Of a stretch of 64,000 nt of DNA, positions 51,712 to 60,916 are shown piece by piece. Under the pieces are notes generated by a model. It did no database searches. It saw only the letters and a list, made by a program, of their open reading frames with translations, and was not told the origin of the DNA. The stretch is from Ancylobacter sp. WKF20 (GTDB lineage: Bacteria > Pseudomonadota > Alphaproteobacteria > Rhizobiales > Xanthobacteraceae), in assembly GCF_029760895.1 (NCBI RefSeq), contig NZ_CP121679.1:1364001-1428000 (forward strand), read 5' to 3'. The stretch's first letter is position 1; each line of letters opens with the position of its first letter. The translations under genes and the position numbers were made by a program.

Positions 51712-52067
51712 TCGAGCGCCCCCTTCTTCCACTCGTAAACGAAACCGACGGTCAGCACGCCGAGGAATGTCATCATCGACCAGAAGCCGAGATTGCCCAG
51801 TTCCCCGAAGGTGATAGCCCAGGGGAACAGGAAGGCGACCTCGAGGTCGAAGATGATGAACAGGATCGACACCAGATAGAACCGGACGTCGAACTTCATG
51901 CGCGCGTCGTCGAACGCATTGAAGCCGCATTCATAGGCCGACATCTTTTCCGGGTCCGGCCGGCTGAAGGCCACCAGGAACGGCGCGACCAGGAGGGCGA
52001 TACCGATCACCGCTGAAACGCCGATGAAAATGACGACGGGCAGATAATCCTGCAGCAGGCTGCTCAT
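51702..52067 (-). CDS. nuoA: NADH-quinone oxidoreductase subunit A
   Basis: 121-residue three-helix subunit (ND3 homologue). The conserved loop [20 protein letters not shown] and the [12 protein letters not shown] helix with its Asp/Glu pair are present. The ATG at 52067 is chosen over an in-frame GTG at 52076 because AAGGG lies at a suitable distance. First gene of the operon that runs through nuoN, birA, rnj, mce and the DUF1467 gene. Confidence 0.97.
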   Translation of the reverse strand: MSSLLQDYLPVVIFIGVSAVIGIALLVAPFLVAFSRPDPEKMSAYECGFNAFDDARMKFDVRFYLVSILFIIFDLEVAFLFPWAITFGELGNLGFWSMMTFLGVLTVGFVYEWKKGALEWD

Positions 52068-52531
52068 GGACGGCACCCTTCCCGGTCAGCATACGTCGTC
52101 GGACGTACCATCGCAGTTGCGAAATATTCAAAGCACGCGGCAGGCTTATCGCACCGCCCTAGGCGAGGCAAGGGCAACGATGCGCCTTCTTCGCCGGCTG
52201 GTATACAGAATTCACAGCTTGAGGGCGAGCCAGGCGCCGGTCACGCTTTGGCGACTGAAAAAGATCAGGAATTTGAGATCTTAGAGGCATTTGACCACCG
52301 GCTCATGACGCGACGATCTGCCCCGCGTACCTTGCAGGTCAGTCCGGGCTCCACACCCCAATAGGGGCTGGCGCGGCGAGAGTCGGAGCGCGGAAAGGGC
52401 CTCACGACGACAGGGGCGATGCAAGCTTCGTGCAAGCCTGGAGCCGACAGTGGACGGTTGAAGGGCCCGTTGCCGGTGCGAAGGCGCAGAAGGCCCGGCG
52501 CGCCAAGGAGCGGCGCGCGGGGGCTATGGGA
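52068..52531. other. Gene-free leader region of the nuo operon
   Basis: 464 bases with no convincing gene. It should contain the nuo promoter. The best minus-strand candidate I see is TTGCCT (52071-52066 region of the plus coordinates 52166-52171) with GATAAG (52145-52150), spacing only about 15-16, so it is weak. A perfect hairpin TACGTC-GTCG-GACGTA (52092-52107) lies 25 bases upstream of nuoA. A short CCCC-AATA-GGGG hairpin is near 52360. Confidence 0.45.
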
Positions 52532-52870
52532 TCAGACGGAGGGAGCGTTCAGCACGTCGTCGGCGTCGATGCGAAGCGGTGCGGCGCGGCTGGAGTCGGA
52601 TCCATCGTTCATCTTGCGCAGGGCCGCCGCCTCGATGCGCATCCGGTGCTGGGAAAAGCGGCCCAGACGGTCGGCGGCGCTGTCGGCCGGTCGGCCTTCC
52701 AGCGCATCAAGCGCATCCCAGCTCACCTGACATTCGATGAGGTCATGATCGCCGCGCAGATGGAAGCGGATGGCGCGGGCCTCGGGCATGTCGTCCGGCG
52801 GCATGGCGGAGTGCGGCTTGCTGATATCGAGCGCCTCATTGGTCGGCGCGGCGGAGCGTTGATCGGTCAT
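52532..52870 (-). CDS. DUF1488-like small soluble protein
   Basis: 112 residues. An N-terminal disordered stretch is followed by RAIRFHLRGDHDLIECQVSW and HRMRIEAAALRKMNDG, an arrangement resembling DUF1488 proteins (short cytoplasmic proteins of unknown role). The ATG at 52870 has GAGGAGAAC in front; a longer open frame upstream is not conserved-looking. Divergent from the next gene across a 136-base region. The family assignment is tentative. Confidence 0.65.
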   Translation of the reverse strand: MTDQRSAAPTNEALDISKPHSAMPPDDMPEARAIRFHLRGDHDLIECQVSWDALDALEGRPADSAADRLGRFSQHRMRIEAAALRKMNDGSDSSRAAPLRIDADDVLNAPSV

Positions 52871-53006
52871 CGGGGTTCTCCTCGTGTCGGGGCTAACCGC
52901 CCAATCGCCGAGAAGTTCGGCCGAGGTACTGGAAGACCGGAGGGAGCGCGCCAGATTCGCGAGGCACATTCCGCGGCGAATCTCGGAGCGTAAGAAAGGG
53001 CAGAGC

Positions 53007-53474
53007 ATGGATGCGGCGCTGGTGTTCATCCCCGTCGTGGCGCTGGGCGTCGCGTTGATCGCGGGCGGCCTCGTTCTACACTTTCGGACCCGCCTGCGCA
53101 CGGCCGGGGCGGCCCGGATCGAGCGGCGGGAGGGGGCGCTGCATGTGCCGCTGATCGCCGCCTTTTCCGGCTGGAAGGGCATCCCGTGGGTGAGTTGGGC
53201 GCGGAGCAATGTTGCCCCGCGCCTCGTCATCCACGCGGAGCATGTCGAGTGCCGGGTGATCCGCACGCGGCGCAAGCCGCTCTCGCTCATCAGCCGGGTC
53301 GATTACCGCGCGACCATCGGCACCGAGAACATCGTGCTGGAATTCTCCGATTCTCTCACCAGCTTCGTCGGCAACACCGCCAACCGCGCCCTCACGCGCG
53401 AGGCGCTCGCGCATCTGGCGGGGTTGGGCTGCCCGCTCTCCGAGCGCGCACGCCTTCTGGTCGAGAAGGGATGA
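53007..53474 (+). CDS. Single-span membrane protein of unknown function
   Basis: 155 residues: one N-terminal membrane helix (about 4-26, LVFIPVVALGVALIAGGLVL), then a soluble part with alternating strands (RLVIHAEHVECRVI, ENIVLEFSDSLTSFV) and a final helix, somewhat like a PH-type barrel. The ATG at 53007 follows GAAAGGG at a good distance. I do not recognise the family. It is followed 61 bases later by a 59-codon gene on the same strand. Confidence 0.7.
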   Translation: MDAALVFIPVVALGVALIAGGLVLHFRTRLRTAGAARIERREGALHVPLIAAFSGWKGIPWVSWARSNVAPRLVIHAEHVECRVIRTRRKPLSLISRVDYRATIGTENIVLEFSDSLTSFVGNTANRALTREALAHLAGLGCPLSERARLLVEKG

Positions 53475-53535
53475 GCCCGGCGGAACGGATCGCGTGGCCC
53501 GGCATTGACCTCCATACCATCAGCAGGAGGCTCAC

Positions 53536-53715
53536 ATGATCATTGCCGACCAGCACCACCCGAAAGCGGCCGCGTCCAAGCCAGGCGATACCCGCCGCGA
53601 CGCCAAGAAGACTGAGCCGGCCAGCACGGGCACCGCCCGCAGCGCCCTGCCCCATGCCGGCGAGACCATCGGTGAAGAAAGCGGCACCGACAGCAAGACG
53701 CCGCCCAAGGGCTGA
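53536..53715 (+). CDS. 59-residue intrinsically disordered small protein
   Basis: ATG at 53536 with a perfect AGGAGG five bases upstream; TGA at 53713-53715. The protein is hydrophilic and rich in Lys, Ala, Thr, Ser, Gly and Pro (AKKTEPASTGTARSA, then SKTPPKG), with no hydrophobic core, so it is probably disordered. A hairpin follows. Not recognised; the strong ribosome site is the main evidence that it is translated. Confidence 0.55.
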   Translation: MIIADQHHPKAAASKPGDTRRDAKKTEPASTGTARSALPHAGETIGEESGTDSKTPPKG

Positions 53716-53742
53716 CCATACCGCCGTCGCAGACATGAACAG

Positions 53743-53768
53743 GCATCGCCGGCACACGCTGGCGGTGC
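53743..53768 (+). terminator. Hairpin after the 59-codon gene
   Basis: GCATCGCCGGC-ACAC-GCTGGCGGTGC: eleven pairs including two G-T pairs, 27 bases after the stop codon. No T-run follows, so its strength is doubtful. Confidence 0.4.
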
Positions 53769-53854
53769 CGAACTCGCTGACAATGCCGACGAACGACATC
53801 GCCCGGCCCAAAGCTAGAGAATGTTATTGAGGGAAAGTTCGACGCTCTGGTGAG

Positions 53855-53931
<77 letters not shown>

Positions 53932-54001
53932 AACGACCGGCCGATGTGTTGGCCCCGCGTCGAGTGGGGCGGGTGTTAAGGCAGGCCCCGGCGGGTGTCA
54001 A

Positions 54002-54044
54002 GCGGGGCGGTGGTCATCCACAGGGGGATAATCCACAGCCCCGC
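54002..54044. repeat. DnaA-box-like pair enclosed by an inverted repeat
   Basis: TCATCCACA (54014-54022) and TAATCCACA (54029-54037) each differ by one base from TTATCCACA and lie 15 bases apart in the same orientation. They are framed by GCGGGGC (54002-54008) and GCCCCGC (54038-54044). The inverted repeat may end transcription of the AI-2E transporter gene; the DnaA likeness may be fortuitous. Confidence 0.35.
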
Positions 54045-54061
54045 CCTTCACGGTCCCTTCC

Positions 54062-55180
54062 CTATCCCGGCAGTTGCGGCCGGCGCTTGGCGAATGCGCT
54101 GTCCATCAGAGCCATCGCCGCGATGAGCAGAGGCACGGAAAGGAAGGTGCCTGCCGGCCCCCACAGCCACGTCCAGAGCGCCATGGAGAGAAACACCGCG
54201 AAGGGATTGAGCGAGACGCGTCGCCCGACAATGAGCGGCGTCAGAAGCTGCCCCTCCACGCTGGTGATGGTCAGGAACGCCGCCGCCGGCAGCAGGCCAT
54301 GCACGACCGTCGGGAAGGTCACAATGCCCGCCAAGGCGAGGATCACCGTCATGACGGCTGGCCCGACATATGGGACGTAGTTGAGCAGGCAGGCCAGCGC
54401 GCCCCAGAGAGGCGGATTGGGCAGGCCCAAGGCCCAGGTGACGAAACCCGTGGCAGTGCCAAGCCCGATATTGATGAAGGTGGCGGTCACCAGATAGGCG
54501 CCCAGCCGATCCTCGATCTCGCGGAACACACGGAGCGCGGCAAGGCGCGTGGTGCGCGGCCCCATCGCCTGCACGACCCGCCGCTTGATCTGGATTCGGC
54601 CGGCGAGAAAAAACAGCAGTGAGCCGACGAAGAGGATGAACTGGCCGATGACGGGCGTGACCAGCCCCAGCGCGCTTTCCAGCATGCGGGAATCCGCGAT
54701 GGCCACCTTCATGGGCGGCTCCGCGACCCGCCCGAGCGATTCGATCGATTCGACGAAGCTGGCGATGCTGCGCATCATTGGCTGGAAGCTGGCGAAACGA
54801 TCCTGAAGGATGCCGCCGATCTCCGGCCCGCGCGCCGTCCATTCCGCCAGCGGCGTCGCCAGCATGACGGCGAGGCCATAGATGCCGGCCACCATCAGCG
54901 CCACCAGGAAGATCGACCCCACCGGCGTCGGAATGCCCCGCCGCCCCATCGCCTCGATGGCCGGGCCGATCACGCTGCCGATGATGACGGCCGCGACGAT
55001 CGGCACCAGGACCGGGCGGGCCACCACGAGGCTCACGCCCACGGCGACCATGGCGGTGGCGATGATCGCCACCTCCGTCGCCCGGCGCCACAGGCGATCG
55101 GTACGCTCCTTCACAGCCGGCGCGCCGGCAATGGCGACCGGCCGGCCGCCCGCCTCTTCCGTACCGCGCAACATGTCCAT
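54062..55180 (-). CDS. AI-2E family transporter (PerM/YdiK-type)
   Basis: 372-residue inner-membrane protein with paired N-terminal helices (VAIIATAMVAVGVSLVVARPVL), a cytoplasmic/periplasmic helical region, and four to five helices in the second half. Family landmarks: NYVPYVGPAVMTVILALAG, EGQLLTPLIVGRRVSLNPF and ALWTWLWGPAGTFLSVPLL. The substrate is unknown; members have been linked to AI-2 or sodium-proton exchange. ATG at 55180 is given, but ATG at 55174 has better ribosome-site spacing (GAGG nine bases upstream). Confidence 0.85.
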   Translation of the reverse strand: MDMLRGTEEAGGRPVAIAGAPAVKERTDRLWRRATEVAIIATAMVAVGVSLVVARPVLVPIVAAVIIGSVIGPAIEAMGRRGIPTPVGSIFLVALMVAGIYGLAVMLATPLAEWTARGPEIGGILQDRFASFQPMMRSIASFVESIESLGRVAEPPMKVAIADSRMLESALGLVTPVIGQFILFVGSLLFFLAGRIQIKRRVVQAMGPRTTRLAALRVFREIEDRLGAYLVTATFINIGLGTATGFVTWALGLPNPPLWGALACLLNYVPYVGPAVMTVILALAGIVTFPTVVHGLLPAAAFLTITSVEGQLLTPLIVGRRVSLNPFAVFLSMALWTWLWGPAGTFLSVPLLIAAMALMDSAFAKRRPQLPG

Positions 55181-55386
55181 AATCCTCGCCCCGCCCGGCG
55201 GCGTGCTGCCGCGAGCGGGAAACGTGCAGGAACACCGCCGGTTCCCCACGCAGCTCTCCACCCTGAACATGGGGGCCCGCGTAGACAAATCCGGCATTTC
55301 AGGCATTCTGCACTGCACAAGGGCGGGGGCCTTCCCGTGAATTGCGGCACGGGTTGCCTACTCTCCCCGTGAGGAGAATTTTCTAG

Positions 55387-56811
55387 ATGCTAAGTCCTGC
55401 TTCCATCGTACCCGTGGTCCTCGCCGGCGGCTCGGGGACACGGCTCTGGCCGGTATCCCGCGACAGTCTGCCCAAGCAGTTCCAGTCGCTCTACGGCACC
55501 AATACGCTGTATCAGGACACCCTGAAGCGCGTGTCCGACCGGTCACTGTTCAGCGCGCCGATCGTGCTGACGCATGAGGACTTCCGGTTCTTCGCCCGCC
55601 GTCAGGCGCAGGATATCGGCCTTGAGGCCACCGTCGTGCTGGAGCCGACGCGCCGTGATTCGGGCCCGGCGCTTCTTGCCGCAGCCATGGTCGCCCAGCG
55701 CCTCGCCGGCGAAGGCTGCCTCGTCCTTGCGCTCGCCGCTGATCATGTGGTGCTCGACAACGCGCTGTTCGTCGATGCCTGCCGCGCTGCAGCACGGGCG
55801 GCCAGCGACGGCCACATCGTTACCTTCGGCATCACCCCAACCGAGCCGAGCACCGCCTATGGCTATATCCGCCCCGGCGCCACCACGGGCACGGGCGAGG
55901 CCTCCAAGGTCGATGCCTTCGTCGAGAAGCCCGACAGCACCACGGCGGCGCGCTACCTCACCGAGGGCTATCTCTGGAACTCCGGCAACTTCCTGTTCCC
56001 GGCCAGCCTGCTGATCGAGGAGGCCGAGCGTTTCGAGCCCGAGATCGTCGCGGCGGTGCGCGAGGCGGTGGAACTCTCCATCGAGGATCTCGGCTTCATC
56101 CGCCTCGACGCCAAGGCGTTCGCCGACTCGCCCTCCAAGTCCATCGACTACGCGGTGATGGAGAAGACCACCCGTGCCGCCGTCGTCGAGGGCAAGTTCC
56201 GCTGGTCCGACATCGGCAGCTGGGACGCGCTGCGCGCGCTGGAACCGGGCGATGCCGCCGGCAACGTCACGCACGGCCCGGTGACGCTGCTCGATTCGAC
56301 CAACAACTACATCCACACCGACGGCCCGCTGGTCGCGACCGTGGGTGTCGACAACCTCGCCGTGGTCGCGACCGAGGATGCGGTGCTGGTCATGCCCGCC
56401 TCGCGCTCGCAGGATGTGAAGGCGCTGGTCAGCAAGCTGAAGAGCGACCGCCACAACGCCGCCAGCGAGCACCTGAAGGCGCACCGGCCCTGGGGCACCT
56501 ATCAGACCATCTGCCGCGGCGAGCGCTTCCATGTGAAGAAGATCGTCGTCGAGCCGGGCGGGCGCCTCTCGCTGCAGAAGCACTATCACCGCGCCGAGCA
56601 CTGGATCGTGGTGAAGGGCACCGCTGAAGTGACGCTCGACGGCCGGGTGTTCGAGGTGCGCGAGAACGAATCGACCTACCTGCCGCTCGGCGGCGTGCAT
56701 CGCCTCGCCAACCCCGGCAAGATCCCGCTGGAGCTGATCGAGGTGCAGACCGGCTCCTATCTCGGCGAGGACGACATCGTCCGCCTGGAAGACGTCTACA
56801 ACCGCAGCTGA
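55387..56811 (+). CDS. manC: Mannose-1-phosphate guanylyltransferase / mannose-6-phosphate isomerase
   Basis: 474-residue bifunctional type II PMI-GMP protein making GDP-mannose for surface polysaccharides. The nucleotidyltransferase domain has LAGGSGTRLWPVSR from residue 12, FGITPTEPSTAYGYI and FVEKPD; the C-terminal cupin isomerase domain begins HRPWGTYQTI and carries the zinc-binding QKHYHRAEHW from residue 397. The ATG at 55387 follows GAGGAGA. Divergent from the AI-2E gene, upstream of kdsD. Confidence 0.95.
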   Translation: MLSPASIVPVVLAGGSGTRLWPVSRDSLPKQFQSLYGTNTLYQDTLKRVSDRSLFSAPIVLTHEDFRFFARRQAQDIGLEATVVLEPTRRDSGPALLAAAMVAQRLAGEGCLVLALAADHVVLDNALFVDACRAAARAASDGHIVTFGITPTEPSTAYGYIRPGATTGTGEASKVDAFVEKPDSTTAARYLTEGYLWNSGNFLFPASLLIEEAERFEPEIVAAVREAVELSIEDLGFIRLDAKAFADSPSKSIDYAVMEKTTRAAVVEGKFRWSDIGSWDALRALEPGDAAGNVTHGPVTLLDSTNNYIHTDGPLVATVGVDNLAVVATEDAVLVMPASRSQDVKALVSKLKSDRHNAASEHLKAHRPWGTYQTICRGERFHVKKIVVEPGGRLSLQKHYHRAEHWIVVKGTAEVTLDGRVFEVRENESTYLPLGGVHRLANPGKIPLELIEVQTGSYLGEDDIVRLEDVYNRS

Positions 56812-56819
56812 TGCGGCCC

Positions 56820-56842
56820 GGCCGGCGGCGCGTCCGCCGGCC
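56820..56842 (+). terminator. GC-rich hairpin after manC
   Basis: GGCCGGCGG-CGCGT-CCGCCGGCC: nine perfect pairs, loop of five, eight bases after the manC stop. No T-tract follows, so it may act as a weak terminator between manC and kdsD. Confidence 0.45.
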
Positions 56843-56961
56843 CCTCCCCGGCCCCCTCCATTGCATCGACGGGCAAGGGCGCTTATTCAGCCCTGCCGTG
56901 GCGGTGAGCCGACGGCACCGACCGGCGGCATTGCCGGCCGCGCGATGAAGGGAGTATCGCT

Positions 56962-57978
56962 GTGGGCATGGTCCAGACGGAGACAACCCCCGCCGTTCCG
57001 ACGTCCCACCGGGACGAGCCGCTGCGCGACAGCGTCCGGCGTACCCTCGCGATCGAGGCCAAGGGCCTCGCCGCCCTGATCGACGCCATTGACGGCGCGC
57101 TGGGCGACGGCATGGAACTAGCCATACGCGGCATCGAGGCCGCGCGGGGCCGCGTCATCGTCACCGGCATGGGCAAGAGCGGGCATATCGGCCGCAAGCT
57201 CGCCGCGACGCTCGCTTCCACCGGCACCCCCTCACTGTTCATGCACGCCGCCGAGGCGAGCCATGGCGATCTCGGCATGGTGACGCCGGACGACGTGCTG
57301 CTCGCCCTCTCCTGGTCGGGCGAGACGGCCGAGCTGAGCGACATCGTGCATTATGCGCGCCGCTTCGCCGTGCCGCTGATCGCCATCACCTGCAATTCCG
57401 ACAGCACCCTCGGGCGCGCCGCCGATGTCGTGCTGGCGCTGCCCAAGGTCGAGGAAGCCTGCCCGAACGGGCTCGCGCCCACCACCTCCACCCTGCTCCA
57501 GCTCGCCGCCGGCGACGCGCTGGCCGTCACGCTGCTGGAGCGACGCGGCTTCTCGGCGTCCGATTTCCGCGTCTTCCACCCCGGCGGCAAGCTCGGCGCG
57601 CGCCTGCTCAAGGTCGCCGACCTCATGCATGGCGAGGACAGCGTCCCGCTGGTCGCGCGGGGCACGCCGATGAGCGCCGCGCTGATCGAAATCACCGGCA
57701 AGCGCTTCGGCTGCTGCGGCGTCGTCGACGCCAATGGCCGCCTCGTCGGCATCGTGACCGACGGCGACCTGCGCCGCCACATGAGCGGTGACCTGCTGAG
57801 CCATCCGGTCGAGACGGTGATGACGGCCTCCCCGCTCACCGTCGCGCCGGATGAGCTGGCCAGCGCCGCGCTGGGCCGCATGAGCCGCACGCAGATCACC
57901 GTGCTCTTCGCGGTGCGCGAGGGCGTGCCGGTCGGCATCCTGCACATTCACGATCTCCTGCGCGCCGGCGTCATCTGA
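56962..57978 (+). CDS. kdsD: D-arabinose-5-phosphate isomerase (KdsD/KpsF)
   Basis: 338-residue isomerase converting ribulose-5-phosphate to arabinose-5-phosphate, first step of Kdo synthesis. The SIS domain has [20 protein letters not shown] and SWSGETAEL with ASHGDLGM; two CBS repeats follow (about 220-335; [20 protein letters not shown]). The start is GTG at 56962, seven bases after GGGAG; an ATG two codons later is the alternative. kdsA follows after 29 bases, so this is a Kdo unit. Confidence 0.94.
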   Translation: MGMVQTETTPAVPTSHRDEPLRDSVRRTLAIEAKGLAALIDAIDGALGDGMELAIRGIEAARGRVIVTGMGKSGHIGRKLAATLASTGTPSLFMHAAEASHGDLGMVTPDDVLLALSWSGETAELSDIVHYARRFAVPLIAITCNSDSTLGRAADVVLALPKVEEACPNGLAPTTSTLLQLAAGDALAVTLLERRGFSASDFRVFHPGGKLGARLLKVADLMHGEDSVPLVARGTPMSAALIEITGKRFGCCGVVDANGRLVGIVTDGDLRRHMSGDLLSHPVETVMTASPLTVAPDELASAALGRMSRTQITVLFAVREGVPVGILHIHDLLRAGVI

Positions 57979-58007
57979 CCCCGCCCGCCCTTCCGCGAGG
58001 ACTTCCC

Positions 58008-58856
58008 ATGAGCGGCGTTTCCGCCAATGCCATCGTCACCCTCGGCGAGGTGCGCTTCGGCAATGATCTGCCGATCGCGCTGATCGCCGGCCCGTGCCAG
58101 ATGGAGAGCCGCGAGCACGCGCTGGAATGCGCCGCCGCGATCAAGGAGATCGCCACGCGCCGGGGGATCGGCGTGGTGTTCAAGACCTCCTTCGACAAGG
58201 CCAACCGCACCTCGATCAAGGGCGCGCGCGGCATGGGTATGAAGGCAGCGCTGCCGATCTTCGCCGAGATTCGCGAGCGCTACGGCATGCCGGTGCTGAC
58301 CGACGTGCATGATGACGACCAGTGCGCCCCGGTGGCGGAAGTGGTCGACGTGCTGCAGATTCCCGCCTTCCTGTGCCGCCAGACCGACCTGCTCATCGCC
58401 GCCGCCGCGACCGGCAAGGTGGTGAATGTGAAGAAGGGCCAGTTCCTCGCCCCCTGGGACATGAAGAACGTGGTCGCCAAGCTCACCGATTCGGGCAACC
58501 CGAACGTGCTGGTGACCGAGCGCGGCGCCTCCTTCGGCTACAACACGCTGGTCACCGACATGCGCTCGCTCCCCATCATGGCCGAGCAGACCGGCGCGCC
58601 GGTGATCTTCGACGCCACCCACTCCGTGCAGCAGCCGGGCGGCCAGGGCACCTCCTCCGGTGGCCAGCGCGAATTCGTGCCGGTGCTGGCGCGGGCAGCG
58701 GTGGCGGTCGGCGTCGCCGGCCTGTTCATCGAAACCCACCCCGACCCGGACAAGGCACCGTCCGACGGGCCGAACATGGTGCCGCTGAACCAGTTCGAGG
58801 CACTCATCGCCCGCCTTCAGGCGTTTGACGCGGTGGCAAAGGGCCACGGCGCCTGA
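58008..58856 (+). CDS. kdsA: 3-deoxy-8-phosphooctulonate synthase KdsA
   Basis: 282-residue TIM-barrel enzyme condensing phosphoenolpyruvate and arabinose-5-phosphate to Kdo-8-phosphate. Seen: [54 protein letters not shown] and the C-terminal [16 protein letters not shown]. The ATG at 58008 is preceded by GCGAGGACTTCCC. Its stop overlaps the start of the VanZ-like gene (TGATG). Confidence 0.97.
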   Translation: MSGVSANAIVTLGEVRFGNDLPIALIAGPCQMESREHALECAAAIKEIATRRGIGVVFKTSFDKANRTSIKGARGMGMKAALPIFAEIRERYGMPVLTDVHDDDQCAPVAEVVDVLQIPAFLCRQTDLLIAAAATGKVVNVKKGQFLAPWDMKNVVAKLTDSGNPNVLVTERGASFGYNTLVTDMRSLPIMAEQTGAPVIFDATHSVQQPGGQGTSSGGQREFVPVLARAAVAVGVAGLFIETHPDPDKAPSDGPNMVPLNQFEALIARLQAFDAVAKGHGA

Positions 58857-59245
58857 TGGCGCCTGTAGGCCTGCCTTCCCGCTCCCCTCGCCTGCCCCGC
58901 TGGATCGAGACGCTGGCGCGCCTCGGCGCGCTCGCCTGCCTCATCGCGCTGCCGCTGCTCTCGCTGCTGCCGGCCGATGTCGTCGAGCGCACCGGGGCGG
59001 GGAAGAATCTCGAACACGCCATCGCCTATGCCGGCACGGGCCTGCTGCTCACGCTCGGCATCGCCGCGCCGCGTCGCCGGCTGATCGCCACGCTGCTGCT
59101 GATCGCGCTCGCCGCCACGCTGGAGACTGCGCAGGGCTTTACCGCCACTCGAAGCGCGGAGCTGGCGCAGTTCATCGCCGGCTCGATCGGCACACTCGTC
59201 GGCCTCGTCGCCGGCTCGCTCGCCCGGCGCTGGCTCGCTCATTGA
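58856..59245 (+). CDS. VanZ-like family membrane protein
   Basis: 129 residues with about four membrane helices (ALACLIALPLLSLLP; AIAYAGTGLLLTLGIA; LIATLLLIALAATLET; the last near the C terminus). The polar KNLEHAIAYAGTG, Glu in ATLETAQ and the R-A-E-L-A-Q-F segment before the last helix match VanZ-like proteins, whose function outside teicoplanin resistance is unknown. It is translationally coupled to kdsA, so an envelope role is a reasonable guess. Confidence 0.75.
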   Translation: MAPVGLPSRSPRLPRWIETLARLGALACLIALPLLSLLPADVVERTGAGKNLEHAIAYAGTGLLLTLGIAAPRRRLIATLLLIALAATLETAQGFTATRSAELAQFIAGSIGTLVGLVAGSLARRWLAH

Positions 59246-59259
59246 GCTTCCGAAAACGA

Positions 59260-59294
59260 CAACGCCGCGGCGACCCGACGGCCCCGCGGCGTTG
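59260..59294. terminator. Bidirectional terminator between the kds unit and pgm
   Basis: CAACGCCGCGG (59260-59270) pairs perfectly with CCGCGGCGTTG (59284-59294), loop of thirteen. On the minus strand it is followed by GTCGTTTTCGG, on the plus strand by CCTGTTTG. It lies between two convergent genes. Confidence 0.7.
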
Positions 59295-59325
59295 CCTGTT
59301 TGCCAGCCGCCGGAGCAGCCGCCCC

Positions 59326-60825
59326 TCAGAGGCTCTGGTTGTAGGCGCCGACTTCCGGGTGGGTGCGCAGCACGCCGTCCACCAGCTTGAACATGTCGTA
59401 CATGCGGGCCTCGGAGACCGGGCTCTCGACCACCACGACCAGCTCCGGCTTGTTGGAGGAGGCGCGCACCAGACCCCAGGAGCCGTCTTCCGCCGTCACG
59501 CGCACGCCGTTGACGGTGACGATGTCGCGGATCGCCTGGCCGTCGATCTTCCCGCCGCTGGCGGCCAGATCCTCGAAATGCTTCACCACGGCAGCAACGA
59601 CGCCGTACTTCTTCTCGTCCGCGCAGTGCGGCGACATGGTCGGCGAGGACCAGGTCTTGGGCAGCGCGTCGCGCAGCGCCGACAGCTTCTTGCCGGGGTT
59701 GCGGTCGAGCATGTCGAGAATGGCGATGGCCGAGACGAGGCCGTCATCATAGCCGCGCCCGATCGGCTTGTTGAAGAAGTAGTGGCCGGACTTCTCGAAG
59801 CCGACCAGCGCGCCGCTCTCGTTGACGCGGCGCTTCATGTAGGAATGGCCGGTCTTCCAGTAGTCGGTCTTGGCGCCATTGGCGATCAGCACCGGATCGG
59901 TGACGAACAGGCCGGTGGACTTCACATCCACCACGAACTGCGCTTCCGGGTAGATGGCTGAGAGGTCGCGGGCGAGCATCACGCCCACCTTGTCGGCGAA
60001 GATTTCCTCGCCATGGTCATCGACCACGCCGCAGCGGTCACCGTCGCCATCGAATCCGAGGCCGACATCCGCGCCGGAGGCGAGCACCGCATCGCGCATG
60101 GCGTGCAGCATCTCCATGTCTTCCGGGTTCGGGTTATACTTCGGGAAGCTGTGGTCGAGCTCGGTGTCGAGCGGCACCACCTCGACGCCCAGCGCCTCAA
60201 GGATGCGCGGCGCGAAGGCGCCCGCCGTGCCGTTGCCGCAGGCGACCACGGCCTTGATCTTGTTCTTCAGCTTCGGCCGGTCGGTGAGATCCTTGATGTA
60301 GATCTCCGGGAAATTCTCGACATAGACGTAGCTGCCGCCCTCGCGCGGCTTGCCAGCCCCGCTGAGCACGATTTCCTTCAGCCGGCTCATCTCGTCCGGG
60401 CCGAAGGTCATGGGGCGGTTCACGCCCATTTTCACGCCGGTCCAGCCATTGTCGTTATGCGAGGCGGTGACCATCGCGACGCACGGAATATCCAGCGCGA
60501 ACTGCGCGAAATAGGCCATGGGCGACAGGGCAAGGCCGATATCGTGCACCTTGATGCCCGCCGCCATCAGGCCGAGCGTCAGCGCCTGCTTGATCGAGGA
60601 GGAATAGCCGCGGAAATCATGGCCCGTCACCACCTCGGGCCGGATCCCCATTTCGTGGATCAGCGTGCCGAGGCCGAGGCCAAGCGCTTGCACCCCCATG
60701 AGGTTGAGCTCGCTGCCGAAAAGCCAGCGGGCATCATATTCGCGAAAGCCCGTCGGCTTGACGAGCGGCACGGTCTCATAGGCGTAGGTGTTGGGCTTGA
60801 GCGAAGCCTGGGGCAACGGAAACAT
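59326..60825 (-). CDS. Phosphomannomutase/phosphoglucomutase
   Basis: 499-residue alpha-D-phosphohexomutase supplying mannose-1-phosphate (for the ManC reaction) and/or glucose-1-phosphate. The phosphoserine is Ser122 in TASHNDNGWTG (120-130), the magnesium loop DGDGDR at 259-264, and GFEKSGHYFF and the C-terminal RASSNKPELVVVVES bind sugar and phosphate. ATG at 60825 is chosen because AGGAG precedes it at five bases; an in-frame GTG at 60831 is less likely. ManB/AlgC-type specificity cannot be told apart by eye. Confidence 0.92.
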   Translation of the reverse strand: MFPLPQASLKPNTYAYETVPLVKPTGFREYDARWLFGSELNLMGVQALGLGLGTLIHEMGIRPEVVTGHDFRGYSSSIKQALTLGLMAAGIKVHDIGLALSPMAYFAQFALDIPCVAMVTASHNDNGWTGVKMGVNRPMTFGPDEMSRLKEIVLSGAGKPREGGSYVYVENFPEIYIKDLTDRPKLKNKIKAVVACGNGTAGAFAPRILEALGVEVVPLDTELDHSFPKYNPNPEDMEMLHAMRDAVLASGADVGLGFDGDGDRCGVVDDHGEEIFADKVGVMLARDLSAIYPEAQFVVDVKSTGLFVTDPVLIANGAKTDYWKTGHSYMKRRVNESGALVGFEKSGHYFFNKPIGRGYDDGLVSAIAILDMLDRNPGKKLSALRDALPKTWSSPTMSPHCADEKKYGVVAAVVKHFEDLAASGGKIDGQAIRDIVTVNGVRVTAEDGSWGLVRASSNKPELVVVVESPVSEARMYDMFKLVDGVLRTHPEVGAYNQSL

Positions 60826-60916
60826 CGGCACTCCTGTCTCAGAGGCGGGAAAGGTGCAGTTCAGTCACAAGAACCGCTAGCATAATTCATGCCCGGGCCG
60901 CCAAGGCGGCCGGAAC

